A program made the position numbers and the translations under genes. From the NCBI GenBank assembly GCA_028023455.1, contig JAQFVV010000205.1, forward strand, positions 684,001-748,000: a stretch of DNA of 64,000 nt, in the 5' to 3' direction. The notes under the pieces were generated by a model, which worked only from the letters and a program-made list of their open reading frames with translations, searched no databases and was not told the origin of the DNA. This DNA comes from Epiperipatus broadwayi. Taxonomy: Eukaryota; Onychophora; Udeonychophora; Euonychophora; Peripatidae. Below, piece by piece: positions 36,001 to 48,669 of the stretch; position 1 is the stretch's first letter, and each line of letters opens with the position of its first letter.

Positions 36001-37740
36001 AATTCATAACTTCCTAATATTTGTTTGTAATGTGACTTTACTAGTAAACTTAAATTCTTTCATTGGTATTTTCTTATATTAATTATCAATATTAAATTAC
36101 AATTGGTTATTGGAAAGATGTATAGATTTATTATCTAATGGCATCTTCTAGTAAAGTTATGTGTGGAATTATTTATCCATTACAATATATATGTTATCCA
36201 CAACACACACACACACACACAACTTATTATTTAAAGGCCTTTAACACCGGTATCATTAAATATTCAGCTTTAAGTACAATGTACATTCTCTGTTGTCAAA
36301 CATACATATTTAAAAAAAAACAATGTTGAAAATGTTTAATACGTATTGAGTTGAATAGACTTTGGTTAGAACTAATGCATATTGGTATGGTAATTTTGAT
36401 ACAGAATCAAGTTTTCTTGATTTTTATGCCTTATTTAATTGTTTTTTATTACTAATATCTGATTTTAAATAATGCTCTGCACAATTTGGTGCAAGTGGAG
36501 AGTGGTAGTTCTTGGAGTTCATGGCCCATGGGTTGTACCCAACTATGGCACTTCTGGCATATAAAGCTTCTTATGAATCCTAGGACAATAAAATATTCGA
36601 TTACTTTATAAATTGTTTTATATAATTGGGTCACCTGTATAATAAAAATGAAATCTATTAAAGATATATAAAAATAATCCCAATGCTTAACGCTAAACTG
36701 AAATAAATATCCGACTATTAAATCACCCCAAATATTTATTTCACACAGGGCGGTGTTGAATTTCTTAACTATGTGAAATGATTTAATATATATTATTTGT
36801 TTTATTAGACATATATCATGAACTATGACTTAAGGTTGTCAGTATATGGTAAGAGATTAATAATAATCATTAATGTGTTTATCTAAAGAGGTTGATGTCA
36901 AATATAGAGTCCAAAAACATTGACGCTTATGGGTTAAATTGTATCAAATGGAAGGTTATTCGATTTCAGAAAGGTATATTACGTAACTTCCAGTTTTGAT
37001 TAATTAACTAAACGCTGTTAGTAAAGTATTCACCACCTTTATATTTACTAGTTTATTAAGTATATATATATATTTAGAGGTCACATTGACCTGTAAATTA
37101 TAAATTAAGAATAAACTAATGATTGAAAGATTATATAAAGGTTCATTCGTGTGGTTATTAATCATAAGAATTGCTCTGAAAATTGATTCTTTTAAAAATG
37201 AAGAAAATCAATACTATTCCGTAAACCTTTTAAAGTAATGGATTTGATTAATTAATATATTGCAAATTTTATTATTATTACGGAATACTTATGAGAAAAA
37301 TATCATATGTGGAAAGAAAGGATAAAAATGTTGGTTTAGTAGATTAGCTATTTGCTGAATAGATACTAAATTCATTCATCACTTACATATACAGTATTTT
37401 AATCACATCTATTTATAACATATATATATATATATGTTGAAGCTAGAGTTTTTATGGATGAAAAGTATAGGACAATAATATTTTAATTCTCGGGATTATC
37501 AGCCTCCAACATACATTCAATATCTGTCTAATAAGAGGTAATCCTGTAATTATTCTACTCCAGAAACTAGTATAGAGATTAATTGACTTTTCCTCTTACT
37601 ATCCACATATTTCTTTAATTTGAAATAGATGTAAATTATTGCTTCTGATACAAAGAGTCAAAAATGTTTATGAAACGAAATATGATTTAATGTATAATTT
37701 ATTATAATTTCCAGACAGCAATCATGTACATTTTTATTTG
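33055..37740. other. AT-rich stretch, no gene seen
   Basis: No confident exon. Near 34110 an acceptor-like TTTTCTTCTTCTAG precedes short open frames that stop quickly. A dispersed unclassified repeat at about 36460-36620 resembles one at 55310-55420 (CTTCTTATGAATCCTAG versus CTTCTTAAGAATTCCTG, each followed by a CAATAAAA...ATTCGATTA/ATTCAATTA block). A short (AC)n lies near 36204-36221. Confidence 0.35.
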
Positions 37741-37748
37741 GAAATAAA

Positions 37749-38290
<542 letters not shown>

Positions 38291-38910
38291 GTGAGGCAGT
38301 GAAAGAAAAATACCAAATGCAATTGTATTATAAAGTCTGAACAAATAAAAACAGTGTGGAATGTCAATATTAAGAATACATAAATGTATCTTACTCTGTC
38401 ACCATATCATAAAATTATCTTTATGAATATTGTACTGATAACTGCATTACCACTATGCTATATTTCAAAAATAATATGCTTTGTAAGGTAATCTACTATT
38501 GTCTTGGATTATCATTATAACATCTGGTGTCATTGAGTATTCACGCTTACAGTGATTGCTTCTACATTAGAATGAAAAATAGTGTTCTTTGAAGCATATA
38601 ACATATCAGAGTTGTGTGATATTGTTATTAGCTTATCTAACCAAAGCAGAAGAGTCTATAGTTGGCATAATACAGAAGTATATAAAATATATAGAAATAG
38701 ATTTGGGTCATATCTATTCAAATAGACAAGTTAGTTAGTCTGGATTCAAAATCTTAGGGATATATTTTTGAATTTCAGGCTATTAATTGGAATAGCATAA
38801 AAGAGTAAGAGTGACTTTCAGATGTATAAGTGCTCTAGTTCCAAATTTTAGTTATCACTGATGATGACAAAATTTAGACATCAGTTTGGGAAATGGAATA
38901 TTATAGCCAT

Positions 38911-38948
38911 ATGTTCATTGATTATTAAAGCTTACAATAGATGGCTCT
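38911..38948 (-). repeat. Foldback family A arm scrap
   Basis: TTGATTATTAAAGCTTACA then AGATGGCTCT corresponds to the inner arm seen at 32930-32970 (GATTAGTAAGGCTTGCACTAGATGGCAC). LINE-B sequence begins directly after it, as at 54898. Confidence 0.5.
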
Positions 38949-38949
38949 A

Positions 38950-39402
38950 GAATAGGCTGAACAGTATTACTGGATCTTTAGCAACAAGGGAATATACACG
39001 TAAATAAAAAAATATGGGTGATTTAGTCTGCAAGTTGTGTAAGGAAGGCAAAGAAAATATTAGGCATCTGTTACTTCAATGTAAGTGCTTGGAAGCAGAA
39101 AGGGTACAAATAATGAAGTTATGGAAGATTAAATATGAACAAAGTGATTATACAGAAAGTGAGTTATTGGTTTTTATGTTAGGTTTGGGAAAAGATAAGG
39201 GGGATTTAGATATGAAGGTCATGGAGTATAAAAGATTATGTTGTGGAAATGGGATGGAGCAGATTATGGGAAAACTTAGGGTGGACAGTGGAAAAGGAAG
39301 GTAAAGTGGCTAACAGGTTTCTCTGAGCATAGCTGCCGAGAGATTCCTGACTCCGTTTAAGAAGTCACAGTGCATCACATCACATCATCACATCACATCA
39401 CT
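38950..39402 (+). pseudogene. LINE-B, 5'-truncated 3' end
   Basis: Codes for the C-terminal ~96 residues of the LINE-B protein, with a zinc-finger-like C-X2-C...H-X4-C module (VCKLCKEGKENIRHLLLQC) and then ERVQIMKLW. A non-coding 3' tail follows (GAGATTCCTGACTCCGTTTA), ending in (CATCA)n-type repeats (near 39369-39401). It is homologous to 53750-54897. The copy is truncated within ORF2 and probably inert. Confidence 0.75.
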
Positions 39403-39404
39403 AC

Positions 39405-40540
39405 TTTTAGCTTTTATAAACATAAGTAATCCTCTTAAATAGTGCTGAACATTGGATTGTGCTTATCCAGCTAGCTGTCAGTTTTATTTCTATTATATTA
39501 TTCAAGTGAATGATTTGAAATTTCAAGCATTCTTAGGTTTTGAACTCTAGCCAATTTACCTGCCTAGCCATGCACATATGACACTAGGTCAGAAACATGA
39601 CATTTTCATGTTCTTAGTTATATGCTTTCTGTAAATGCATTTGGTATTGTAGGAAAAGTATGGATTATACTAAACAAAGTATCCCATAATTCTTAGCTGT
39701 AATTTAAAAGCAGTAACTTTTAATATAGAGACACCTATGAAAGCATGATTAATCAATAAATGCCAAATAAAGAATTAGTTAATAGTGACATCTAGTGCAC
39801 TTTGATTGATTACTTATATTTGGATGACTACTTCTAAAGTAGAATAATATATAGAGGATTAAGAAATCTGGGGCTATTATTTGATTAAGAAATTTATATA
39901 TTAGTGTTCAGAGGCATATTTGGGCATTTTTCATTGGAGAATTCATTCCAAATTCCCTAAATGTTATCCATAGGAAATAACATGCCCGTAACCTCTCATT
40001 TCTTGATTTAAAATAACCACAAAGGCTTAAAATTTTAAGACAGATGCTAAAGAATCCATAAGATATGTGAATTTTGTGACTTGAAACATTATCATCTTAT
40101 AAATTAATCACATAGTCTGGATACAATTTTAACACAGGTATTGAACCTAGTTATGGAAAGGTTTACAATTTGGAGAAGGCAATCAGGTTGGTAGGATTTG
40201 GAGGCATGAATTCTTCTTTTGGCTTGGAAAAGTGTAAATGATGTCTTGTTCAAAGCATATGATAATTTTTTAGTTATTCATCATGTTTAAAAATGGAGTT
40301 TAAAACTTTAATGGACTCAAAAACTAAGAATTCCTGGATCCCTTATCCACTGAGTAACTGTTTTAATAATGGTTCACCTTGCTAATTTAGTAGAGTATAG
40401 AAGAAAAATCATTGAACTGAAAGCAATTAATTAGCTTGGTTAAAATAATTTATTACTATTTGATTTACAAGCACCAAACTTTATGAACTTACAACTTTAA
40501 TATGATCTTCTTCTGATAAATACATTAGTGATTCTAGCTA
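39405..40540. other. AT-rich stretch, no gene seen
   Basis: No exon recognised. A short segment near 39779-39812 (ATAGTGACATCTAGTGCACTTTGATTGATT) may be another foldback A scrap. Confidence 0.35.
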
Positions 40541-40542
40541 AT

Positions 40543-40641
40543 TTTTTTTCTCAGGTGTCAAAGCATCGACCAGGAAGTGAACCCGCAAATCCAGGACTAC
40601 TGCTTGTAAGGCAGCTGTGCTGACCACTCGACCACCAATGC
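40543..40641 (-). repeat. tRNA-derived SINE (second copy)
   Basis: On the minus strand it reads TGGTGGTCGAGTGGTCAGCA, the anticodon arm CTGC-CTTACAA-GCAG and B-box GGGTTCACTTCC, then TCGATGCTTTGACACCTGAG and an A-rich tail. It is the same family as 26951-27050, with a better-kept tRNA-Val(TAC)-like head. Its A-rich end is the 3' end, so it lies opposite to the first copy. Confidence 0.82.
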
Positions 40642-40727
40642 TTGATAACTAATTGTTTATTAATTTAAAGACCATTATTAATCTAGATATAAATATTAAA
40701 CCTTAGTTAAAGATTAATATATCTTTT

Positions 40728-40788
40728 AAAAAAAAAATAGACATAAATTTGTTGAATTAAAAAAAATAGACATAAATTTGTTGAATAA
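40728..40788. repeat. Two-copy tandem repeat (31 bp)
   Basis: The unit AAATAGACATAAATTTGTTG plus an A-rich segment occurs twice in direct succession. Probably a slippage product; no function is indicated. Confidence 0.7.
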
Positions 40789-41937
40789 AACTTCATCTCC
40801 TTTTTTATGTGTAATATTTTGAAACATATGTATGAACACATCTGTAAAAGACATGACCACCAATTTGTGCCTTTTGCTGAACCAGCACTATTGAGTTCGT
40901 CGAAGTCATAACCTTTAACACATGTTCAGTATTTAATAGTATCAAATTGTTATTTGTTTTATAAGTGTCAAACTTTGACATCGACCACTTGAGATAAATA
41001 CAATGATTATTCTTAACTATTTGTTAGACATAAATGTTAGACCTCGTTTATATATATGCATATAATTATAATTTGATTTACAAGTGTCAGATTTTTTGCA
41101 CACACAACATTGATATCAACCACTTCAGATATATATCTTAATGGTTATTGCTAATCATTTGTCAGATTAGAGATTACTACTACCTAGATATAAGTTTCAA
41201 CATCAGCTAAAGATTAATATATTAGTTTCAGTTAAGAATAAACTCACACACTGCTTAACTCTTATTTTTTCCCCATGAGTAATATATTTTTTAGATATAT
41301 TTAAAATGTTTGCACGTTTTAAGAATATAGGATGGAGGTGGACGTTTAAGTACATTTCAAACATCAGTTGAATGGTTTATAGTTATTAGGTGTTATTCCA
41401 GCATCGAAAGTGGCAGAGATGAGCTTTATCTGGTCATTTTTCTTGTGCATTAAATCATGCTTAGATGACTAAAAATATATAAATATGTGTGTGCGTTTGT
41501 GTTTATTCACATTTTCTTTTGTAGCAATCAATACAGTATACTTTATTTCTATAGAAATAAACGGTAAAATAGATTAGAAAAAATAATGTGTATATTTCTT
41601 CTTGCCTCACCTCAACAGAGATGTACACGGCTATTATCTAAAAGAAGACATTTTCGCTTATAAATAATCTCAGTTGTGCTAATATTATTTATTTAAAGTA
41701 TCTGTGTATTACAGTTATCTAGCACATGTAATTCAAGTTCTTTCAAATAATTCTTTAGATCTATGTTTAAAGAATAGCACAAATATTTTTAAATTAAAAA
41801 TCTATTAACTAGTTTGAAATTTAAATTCTAAACTGAAAATAGAAACTTACTTCTTTTTAGGTTAAAATTGTTTTCCATATAAAATTTCTTTTTAGGTTGA
41901 AAATGTTTTCCGAAAAAATAGGTGAACTAAAATAAGA

Positions 41938-42347
<410 letters not shown>

Positions 42348-42455
42348 GATATTGTATGTGATCATTTTAGTTTACCCACTTCTTTTGAAAATAATTTCAA
42401 CTTTTTTAAAAAAAGTATTCTATTTCCAACAGGTTTAAGATTCTTTTTTTTTTAG

Positions 42456-42532
42456 ATAGCCAGTTTATAATCGTCTACCTAACAGTCGAATATTGGTTAG
42501 AAAATGGGTGTTTAACCATTTTAAACAAGAGA
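42456..42532 (+). CDS. Weak candidate internal exon
   Basis: A pyrimidine tract, TTCTTTTTTTTTTAG, precedes an open stretch reading (D)SQFIIVYLTVEYWLENG and ending NKR before AGA|GTAAAG. It needs one base from the previous exon, which fits the phase of the exon ending at 19903. Equally it may be a chance ORF; the donor is only fair and no family is recognised. Confidence 0.2.
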
Positions 42533-42819
42533 GTAAAGCAAACATAGTAAACTGCTTAAGCACTTATCACCCAGTAATTAGCGCATTTGATTAATAATGC
42601 CTTCTTTTTCATTTTCTTTATGATGGCCTATTGAAAAGTTGTTTTAATGCTCATCATAAGGATTACTATTGCCTTTATAGTTCAGTCATTTTGCTCAAAG
42701 ATAGCAAATGTATTTTTGATATCTAATGATCTCCCAAACTTTTATAATTTTTTTTAACTAAATAGATTTAATGTTTAAATCCAAGTATATTGTCTATATT
42801 AAACATAATGTAAGTAGAA

Positions 42820-43295
42820 TGGATTTGAATTCAGACTTTCAAGATCCTCCCAAGTTATCTACTCCATCTTATACAACATATACACATGACCACATAGTGT
42901 GTTTTTAAATGGACATATTAAGGTCCTATACATGAGGAGTCAGATTAACTTAAAGTCAACATAGGTGTGACAATAATATTGGCACCAACAAGGGCTTTGA
43001 ATATTCCATCATGAGATTTTCAATTGTATGGATGGTTGAAGAGCTTTAGGGTGGAGAAGATAAAGCCTGTCCATTAAAGCTTGAAGATTTGCTATCTTAA
43101 TACAAACTGAGCACATGTATGTGTGGAAAATGATGATCTGGATCAACTGATGAGTGCTGCTTCAGCACAAAATACAGATACTGAAGACCAATTGTTATTT
43201 TCACATGTATGTGGTCATGTGTATCAGTCACATAAGCTGGAGTAGATAGCTAAGGGAACTTGAAATTCTGAGTTCAAATCCTTTCTAATAATTAA
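42820..43295. mobile_element. Foldback/MITE family B, complete copy
   Basis: About 475 bp with terminal inverted arms of about 80 bp: GGATTTGAATTCAGACTTTC...CCATCTTATACAACATATAC...ATGACCACATA mirrored by TATGTGGTCATGTGTATCAG...TTCTGAGTTCAAATCC. The interior (GTCAACATAGGTGTGAC..., GAAGATTTGCTATCTTAAT..., TGATGAGTGCTGCTTCAGC) has no ORF. Partial or deleted copies lie at 16555, 27185, 27565, 30035, 56080 and 58575, making it the most abundant family here. Confidence 0.85.
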
Positions 43296-43464
43296 ATAGA
43301 TTTATTTGGGAAACAACATTGTGTTTGCATCATTCTTATGTAGTGATTAATTTTAACTTTACATTATTATTCAACCAATAAATTGAAAATTAAAACATTC
43401 ACATTGACATTAATTAGTCTGTATATCTAAATTAATTGCAGCAACTGATCCTAATTTCATGAGA

Positions 43465-44870
43465 TCTGATGCGTTATGGCTTCACCTTTACCAGAATCAG
43501 TAGCCACAATGCCCAGAGAAACCTATTAGCCACCTTACTTTCCCTTTCTATTCCCCAACATAAGTTTTTTCCATATTCTTTTATATCCTGTTCCATCCCA
43601 ATTCCACAATATCATCTTTTTCACTCTGTGGCTTTTGTATCTAGATCTCGCTTATTTTTTCAAAACCCAGTATAAACACCAAGAATTCACTTTCTGTATA
43701 ATCACATTGTTTATATTTATTCTCCCACAACTTCATTATTTGTACCCTTTCTGTTTGTAAGCATTTACATTCAATTAATAAATGCCCAATATTTTCCATG
43801 CCTTCTTTACATAACAGCAGACTAAATCGCCCACATTCCTCCATTTATGTGTATATTCCCTTGTTGTTAACAATTCTGTTTGAATCTTAAGCAGTAAACT
43901 ATTTTACTTGCTATTATTATAAATTAATTCACACCCAATATTTCTGTTTACTTCTATATATATTTAAACTCTTTATTCTCAATACTAGTTTTCTATTTCT
44001 CCAACTCCCTATTTTTTATTAATGCATCTATTATTCTACCCATTCTTTGCCACTATGACACTCAACAACTCTCCAAACACAATCATCTTATCTTTTGTAT
44101 AAGTAAACTGATATTAAATCTTTATCCAAATCTTCTGCATACCATCCTATCTTTATCATGCATTTTGTTGCCTGTCCATTACTTTTAACCCACTTAAATA
44201 CTATTTTGGTTATTCTCTTACTGTCCATAAATTGCAATCTACTGAACATTCTCATTTTGCTTTTTGCATCTTTCATATAAAAACTTGATCTCCTTGAATT
44301 GCTTTCTCTGCTAACCACACATCTGTATCTAATGCATGTCTTTTTATTCTCTTTGTATTTTTTCTAAGTAATCTAACAGTCCATGCATCATTACCATAAT
44401 TTAACCCTGCTACTACCACTCCCTTCCATACAATTCTATCTATATCATATTTATCACATGAAAACACTGTTAATTTCTTTATCAGTCCCTTTCTTTTCTT
44501 CACTTCATTTATCATTCCCCCCCCCCATTCATCCAGTAATTTCTCTGATTATTTAAGATGATTTCCAAATAGTTATACCTATTCACCACATTTAACTTTA
44601 TATCCCCCAATAAAAAATTTTTCTCTTTTCTTTCCCCAGAATTTATCATTATTATTTTTGATTTTTCTTCACTAAATTTAATTCCTGGAAACTCCTACCC
44701 ACCCTTGCATGCATGTTTTCAGCATAACTTCCATATCCTCCCTACTTTCTATGCATAAAAGATATCATCAGCAAATAAAAGACCTGATAACATATACTCT
44801 CATGCCATCTATTAATGGTATCTCCACTCCTATTCCTAGTCTTTCTATTGTTCTCTCCATTGATGTTGAC
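43465..44870 (-). pseudogene. LINE-B copy I: RT palm to C terminus
   Basis: On the minus strand it begins in RT sequence: TTTGCTGATGATATCTTTT near 44770 encodes the catalytic FADDIF box. A segment reading SEEKSKIIMINSGERKEKN follows, then a YGNDAW-containing connection domain (LNYGNDAWTV near 44400) and the C-terminal zinc-finger-like module (LLCKEGMENIGHLLIECKC near 43790). The degenerate 3' tail lies near 43465-43490. Frames are broken in several places. Domain order fits an APE-type LINE without RNase H; I cannot assign CR1, L2 or another clade with certainty. Confidence 0.75.
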
Positions 44871-45225
44871 ATGATGCACTGTCACTTCTTCTTTTTTGGA
44901 GTCATAAATCTCTCAGCCACTATGCCCCAGGGAAATGTGTTAGATACCTTCTATTTCCATTCCCCACCTTAAGGTTTTCTTCATATTCTTCATTATCCTG
45001 CTCCAATCCATTTCCACAACATGGTCTTTATATCTAAGTCCTCTTATCTTTTTCCAAACCCAGCATAAAAACCAAGAACCCACTTTCTGTATAATCACTT
45101 TTGTTTATATTTATTCTCCAACAACTTCATTATTTGTATTTTTTCTGCTTGCAGGCATTTACTTTCAATTAACAGATGCTAATATTTTCTATGCCTTCCT
45201 TACATAACTTTCAGACTTGGACACT
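44871..45225 (-). pseudogene. LINE-B copy II, 3' end, head-to-tail with copy I
   Basis: Repeats the LINE-B 3' terminus: GATGCACTGTCACTTCTTC (tail), then the complement of the C-terminal coding region seen at 43500-43800. It lies in the same orientation immediately upstream of copy I's broken start, so two insertions or a tandem duplication have occurred. It is truncated just after the zinc-finger-like module. Confidence 0.7.
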
Positions 45226-45226
45226 T

Positions 45227-45592
45227 AATGGAAGAACAATACAGAGACTTCAGACCACTCAAAAAAGTATAGAGAGATGCATGATGGGAGTAACAAGAAG
45301 AGATTGAAAACACAATGTATGGGTAAGAGAACAAACAGGAGTTACTGAAGTGGAGTTGGGCTGGACATATTTTTAGAAGAGATGATAATAGATGGACAAT
45401 TGAAATCTTAAACTGGATTCCAAGAGATTGTAAAAGACCCAGAAAGAAACCACATGTGAGATGGATAAATGAAATAAGAAAGTGTGCAGGGGTGGTGCAG
45501 AGAAAAGAAGCTGAAGATCAGAGAAGATGGATTGAACTTGGAGAGACCTTCATCCTACAGTGGATTGGTAATGGTTGATGATGATGATATAA
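45227..45592 (+). pseudogene. RTE LINE 3' end with (TGATGA)n tail
   Basis: Encodes, with frame breaks, the RTE C terminus: ...TIQRLQTTQKSIERCMMG-like start, a 'WAGHIFRRDDNRWTIEIL' segment (45356-45410), WIPRDCKRPRK and ELGE...WIGNG. It ends with GGTTGATGATGATGAT, the tail typical of RTE elements. It abuts LINE-B copy II. Confidence 0.8.
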
Positions 45593-46116
45593 AATTATAA
45601 GAAAAGAGAAGTTGAATGAAAATATAAAAATTGCTTAGAAAAATAGTTAATAATTGGAAAATTGGATATAAATGTGAAGAGAGAGAATAATAAAGAAAGT
45701 AGAATAGGATTAGCATACAAAATAATTTGTAGAAGCTTTAATAAGATTTTTATACACCAAACAGGGAAAACAGCAATAGAAAGGTAGGGCTATTTATAGG
45801 AAGGATGTGAATATAGAGCCATATGTACATTACTTAAATACTGGTAATAGAATGAGAAGTATTGATGATATGGAAGGTATAAAATATGTTCAATATTAGA
45901 AGGAAATATTATGAGACAGTATTCATTGAGGTGAATATCAGTAAATATATTAATTTAGTTAAAGGGCCTGCAAAGTTGAGTATAAATGGGCATTTTGTTT
46001 GATTGTTTGTTTGTAAGTTAATATATATGATATACATAAATTATTAGTTAAGTATGGATAAATAAGAATTTATTTGTAGGTATGGTTATTAGAAATATTG
46101 GTGCTTGTATTATATA

Positions 46117-46958
46117 TAAAGATGCCGTTGGATGGCGCCGTTTTCACGCTAAAACTATAAAATATGAACATTCATGGGCCGTTGATTTTAATAATTTTTC
46201 TGTGCTTTTTTATACTGCCAAAATAAAAACAAAACAAAATCGTCTTTTTTAAATATTATTTTTTATTAACATATACAATTTAAATTATAATAATAAATGT
46301 AAAATAAAATCAACAAATTACAATTTGATTCGTGTTTTTTATATCGTATACTTTTTAAATTGTTACGGCTTTTTTTTATCAATTTTCTATCGGATATTTT
46401 TTTACTTGTGTTACGACTTTTTTTGTTGTTGTTTAACTAAAAAATAATAATCATAATAAAAGTAAAAGTTGTTACGGTTAGATTTAGGGTTAGTTTTAGG
46501 GTTAGTTTAGGGTTAGGTTTAGTGTTAGTTTAGGGTTAGGTTTAGGGCTAGTTTTAGGGTTAGTGTTCTGTTTGTTTGTAATGCTAAAATAAAAAAATTC
46601 AAAATTGTAAGCATACTCAGACAGAAGAAAGAAACTCAAACTTTTTTAAACAACAACAAACACATACAAATCTCTTCTTTACTTATTAAACATGTTTATA
46701 ATATTTGCTTTTTATTAAATTTACAAAAAAAAACTGGATATTTGGACTTTTCTTACTGGATATTTTTTTCGTACCTCTCTTTTTTTACTTCAAAAATATA
46801 CAGAACATAGAATACTAACAGTACATTACTTGACACATTACCTAATAGCACAACAAAAAAGTTGTATTGTAGAAAACGCGGGTTCGAACGCGTTGGCCAC
46901 GGAAACAGCATTTTTATGTGTTTTAGCACGAAAACCGCGTCATAGAACGGTGTCTTTA
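46117..46958. mobile_element. MITE-like element C with degenerate TTAGGG-type core
   Basis: Its ends are inverted: TAAAGATGCCGTTGGATGGC and CGTTTTCACGCTAAAACT on the left mirror TTTTAGCACGAAAACCGCGT and CGGTGTCTTTA on the right (arms of about 55-60 bp, clearly diverged). The middle (46470-46565) is a run of TTAGGGTTAG and TTTAGGGTTAG variants. CpG is more common than in the flanks. No ORF was seen. The flanks offer TATA or longer candidate target duplications but no unique choice, so the superfamily is open. Confidence 0.65.
46470..46565. repeat. Telomere-like degenerate repeats
   Basis: About a dozen variants of TTAGGG spaced by T or GT (TTTAGGGTTAGTTTTAGGG...). They lie inside the inverted-repeat element, so they are part of a transposon rather than a telomere or an obvious fusion point. 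Confidence 0.8.
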
Positions 46959-47205
46959 GCTATAAAGAATATGTATATAATTAATTCAATAGAGTTTAAA
47001 TAAAGTAGTATATAATTTATGGTATGTAATATATGTATATAATTATTTAATTGTAATAAATGTTTTATTTATTGTATAAAAATAATATGTATATATGTAA
47101 ACAAAAAAGAGGGGGAAGTATATATATATATGTAATTAAGTTATATGATTGTATAAAATGATTTTATAAAATGAAAATTAGAGGGAGTATTAATAGATAT
47201 AAGGG

Positions 47206-47250
47206 GTCATGGTGCATCACATTGCATGTGATTGCATTAGAAAAGTGTAT
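47206..47250 (+). repeat. Possible LINE-B tail scrap
   Basis: TCATGGTGCATCACATTGCA resembles the 'cacagtgcatcacatcacatca' tail of LINE-B but is too short to be sure. Confidence 0.3.
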
Positions 47251-48362
47251 TTTGAAAAGGTCTTAATATAGGGCGCAAAATGGTTCAGTAATAAAGAAAA
47301 TATCTATTTGTATATAGTTGTTTTATTTCAATTGCATTGGAATTATTATTAATTATTTTAAAACAACTTTATGGACAAATTTATGTTTGAGCATTGTTAA
47401 GGATTAGTTGATCTAATATCAGAATGCTATACAGACCTGTTGGCTTAGATTGAGGTATTTGAATTTTGATTACACTGGGTAGAATAATCATATAAAAGTA
47501 AGTGATAAATATTAATTTCAGAGCAGTGGAAATCAAATTTCTTATATCAAAAAAATGGTCAATTATTTATAAAAGTAATATATAAAAATATTTTATACTA
47601 ATAAGCTTTTGGATGAGAGCTGCACTAAAAACCAATGAATATTCCTTAATCAACCACAGTTTGGATTGGTATAATTAACTTGAAGTATGTTGTATACTAT
47701 ACAAAGAATAAACTCTACTCTACATTTTTAATGTGAATGTTCCATATTATTCTCAGATGATGTAGCTTTAATGAAGTCATTCTATCTTACAAAATGGCCA
47801 CCATTTAAAAAAAAATGGTGGATGTTTTTTGAAAAGAAAAGTTTAGACATTTTTTAAAAGATTGTTGTAGTGTATAATTAATTGTAAATCAAATTAAAGG
47901 ATACAAATTGATGATAATTGTTATAGTGATTTCTAAGTTCTTCGTGTTCCAAAATAAAGATATATAGCAAAAATTTCCTTTGTATGTGTGTGTTTTTAGA
48001 AAAGTTATAAGTTTTAAACATATAAAATTCAGATAGTCTGCAATGCATTTTATATGGTTCTCAACTATTATACAGTAGGGTAAAGATTTCTCTATGTTTG
48101 ACCAGTTTCTCTAGACCATAACTTTTTTCTTTATATCATTCTAGCAAATTTTGTTAGCTGTCTAACTCACTTATGATTCTCTTTTTTGGTCTTTTATAAT
48201 TCTATGGGATCCAGTTTTATATTTTAAATGTCCATCTATTGTATATTTTAAATGGCTAGTTACATTTTAGCGTTTTAAATCTTTCACTGGTGTTAATATG
48301 TGTTGTTTACTTATTCACGTGTTATAATTTTGATCTCTTTTTATTATTCCAAACATATATAT

Positions 48363-48662
48363 TTAAAATTACTCCAAATTCAAAATTAAACAAGACTAGC
48401 TAAAGAAAATAAACTCTATAATCACAGTTATTGGTTTCCGTGCCAAAGCAGACTTCTCAAGTGTGAAGGACTACTGTTACCCCTAATTCACAATTACATC
48501 CCACACACCTTTAATTTATGGGCAATGGTTAGTATATATTTGTTATGTTTTTATCCATTTGCACTCTAGAAGCCTGATTTGGAAGGGAAAGCAATAATTG
48601 TGTTTATAGGGTTGTTTTTCTTTGGCTAGTCTTGTTTAATTTTTAATTTGGGGTAATTTTAA
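48363..48662. mobile_element. MITE-like element D, TTAA-flanked
   Basis: Inverted arms of about 75 bp: AATTACTCCAAATTCAAAAT...AAACAAGACTAGCTAAAG...CTATAATCACAGTTATTG mirrored by CAATAATTGTGTTTATAGGG...CTTTGGCTAGTCTTGTTT...AATTTGGGGTAATT. Both ends are bordered by TTAA, the target of piggyBac-type elements, but TTAA is common in such AT-rich DNA. The interior (GTGCCAAAGCAGACTTCTCA) is non-coding. Confidence 0.7.
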
Positions 48663-48669
48663 TTATTTT

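Noticed and set aside
46470-46565. Telomere or chromosome-fusion site
   Set aside because: The TTAGGG-like units are degenerate and enclosed by inverted repeats of an ~840-bp element.
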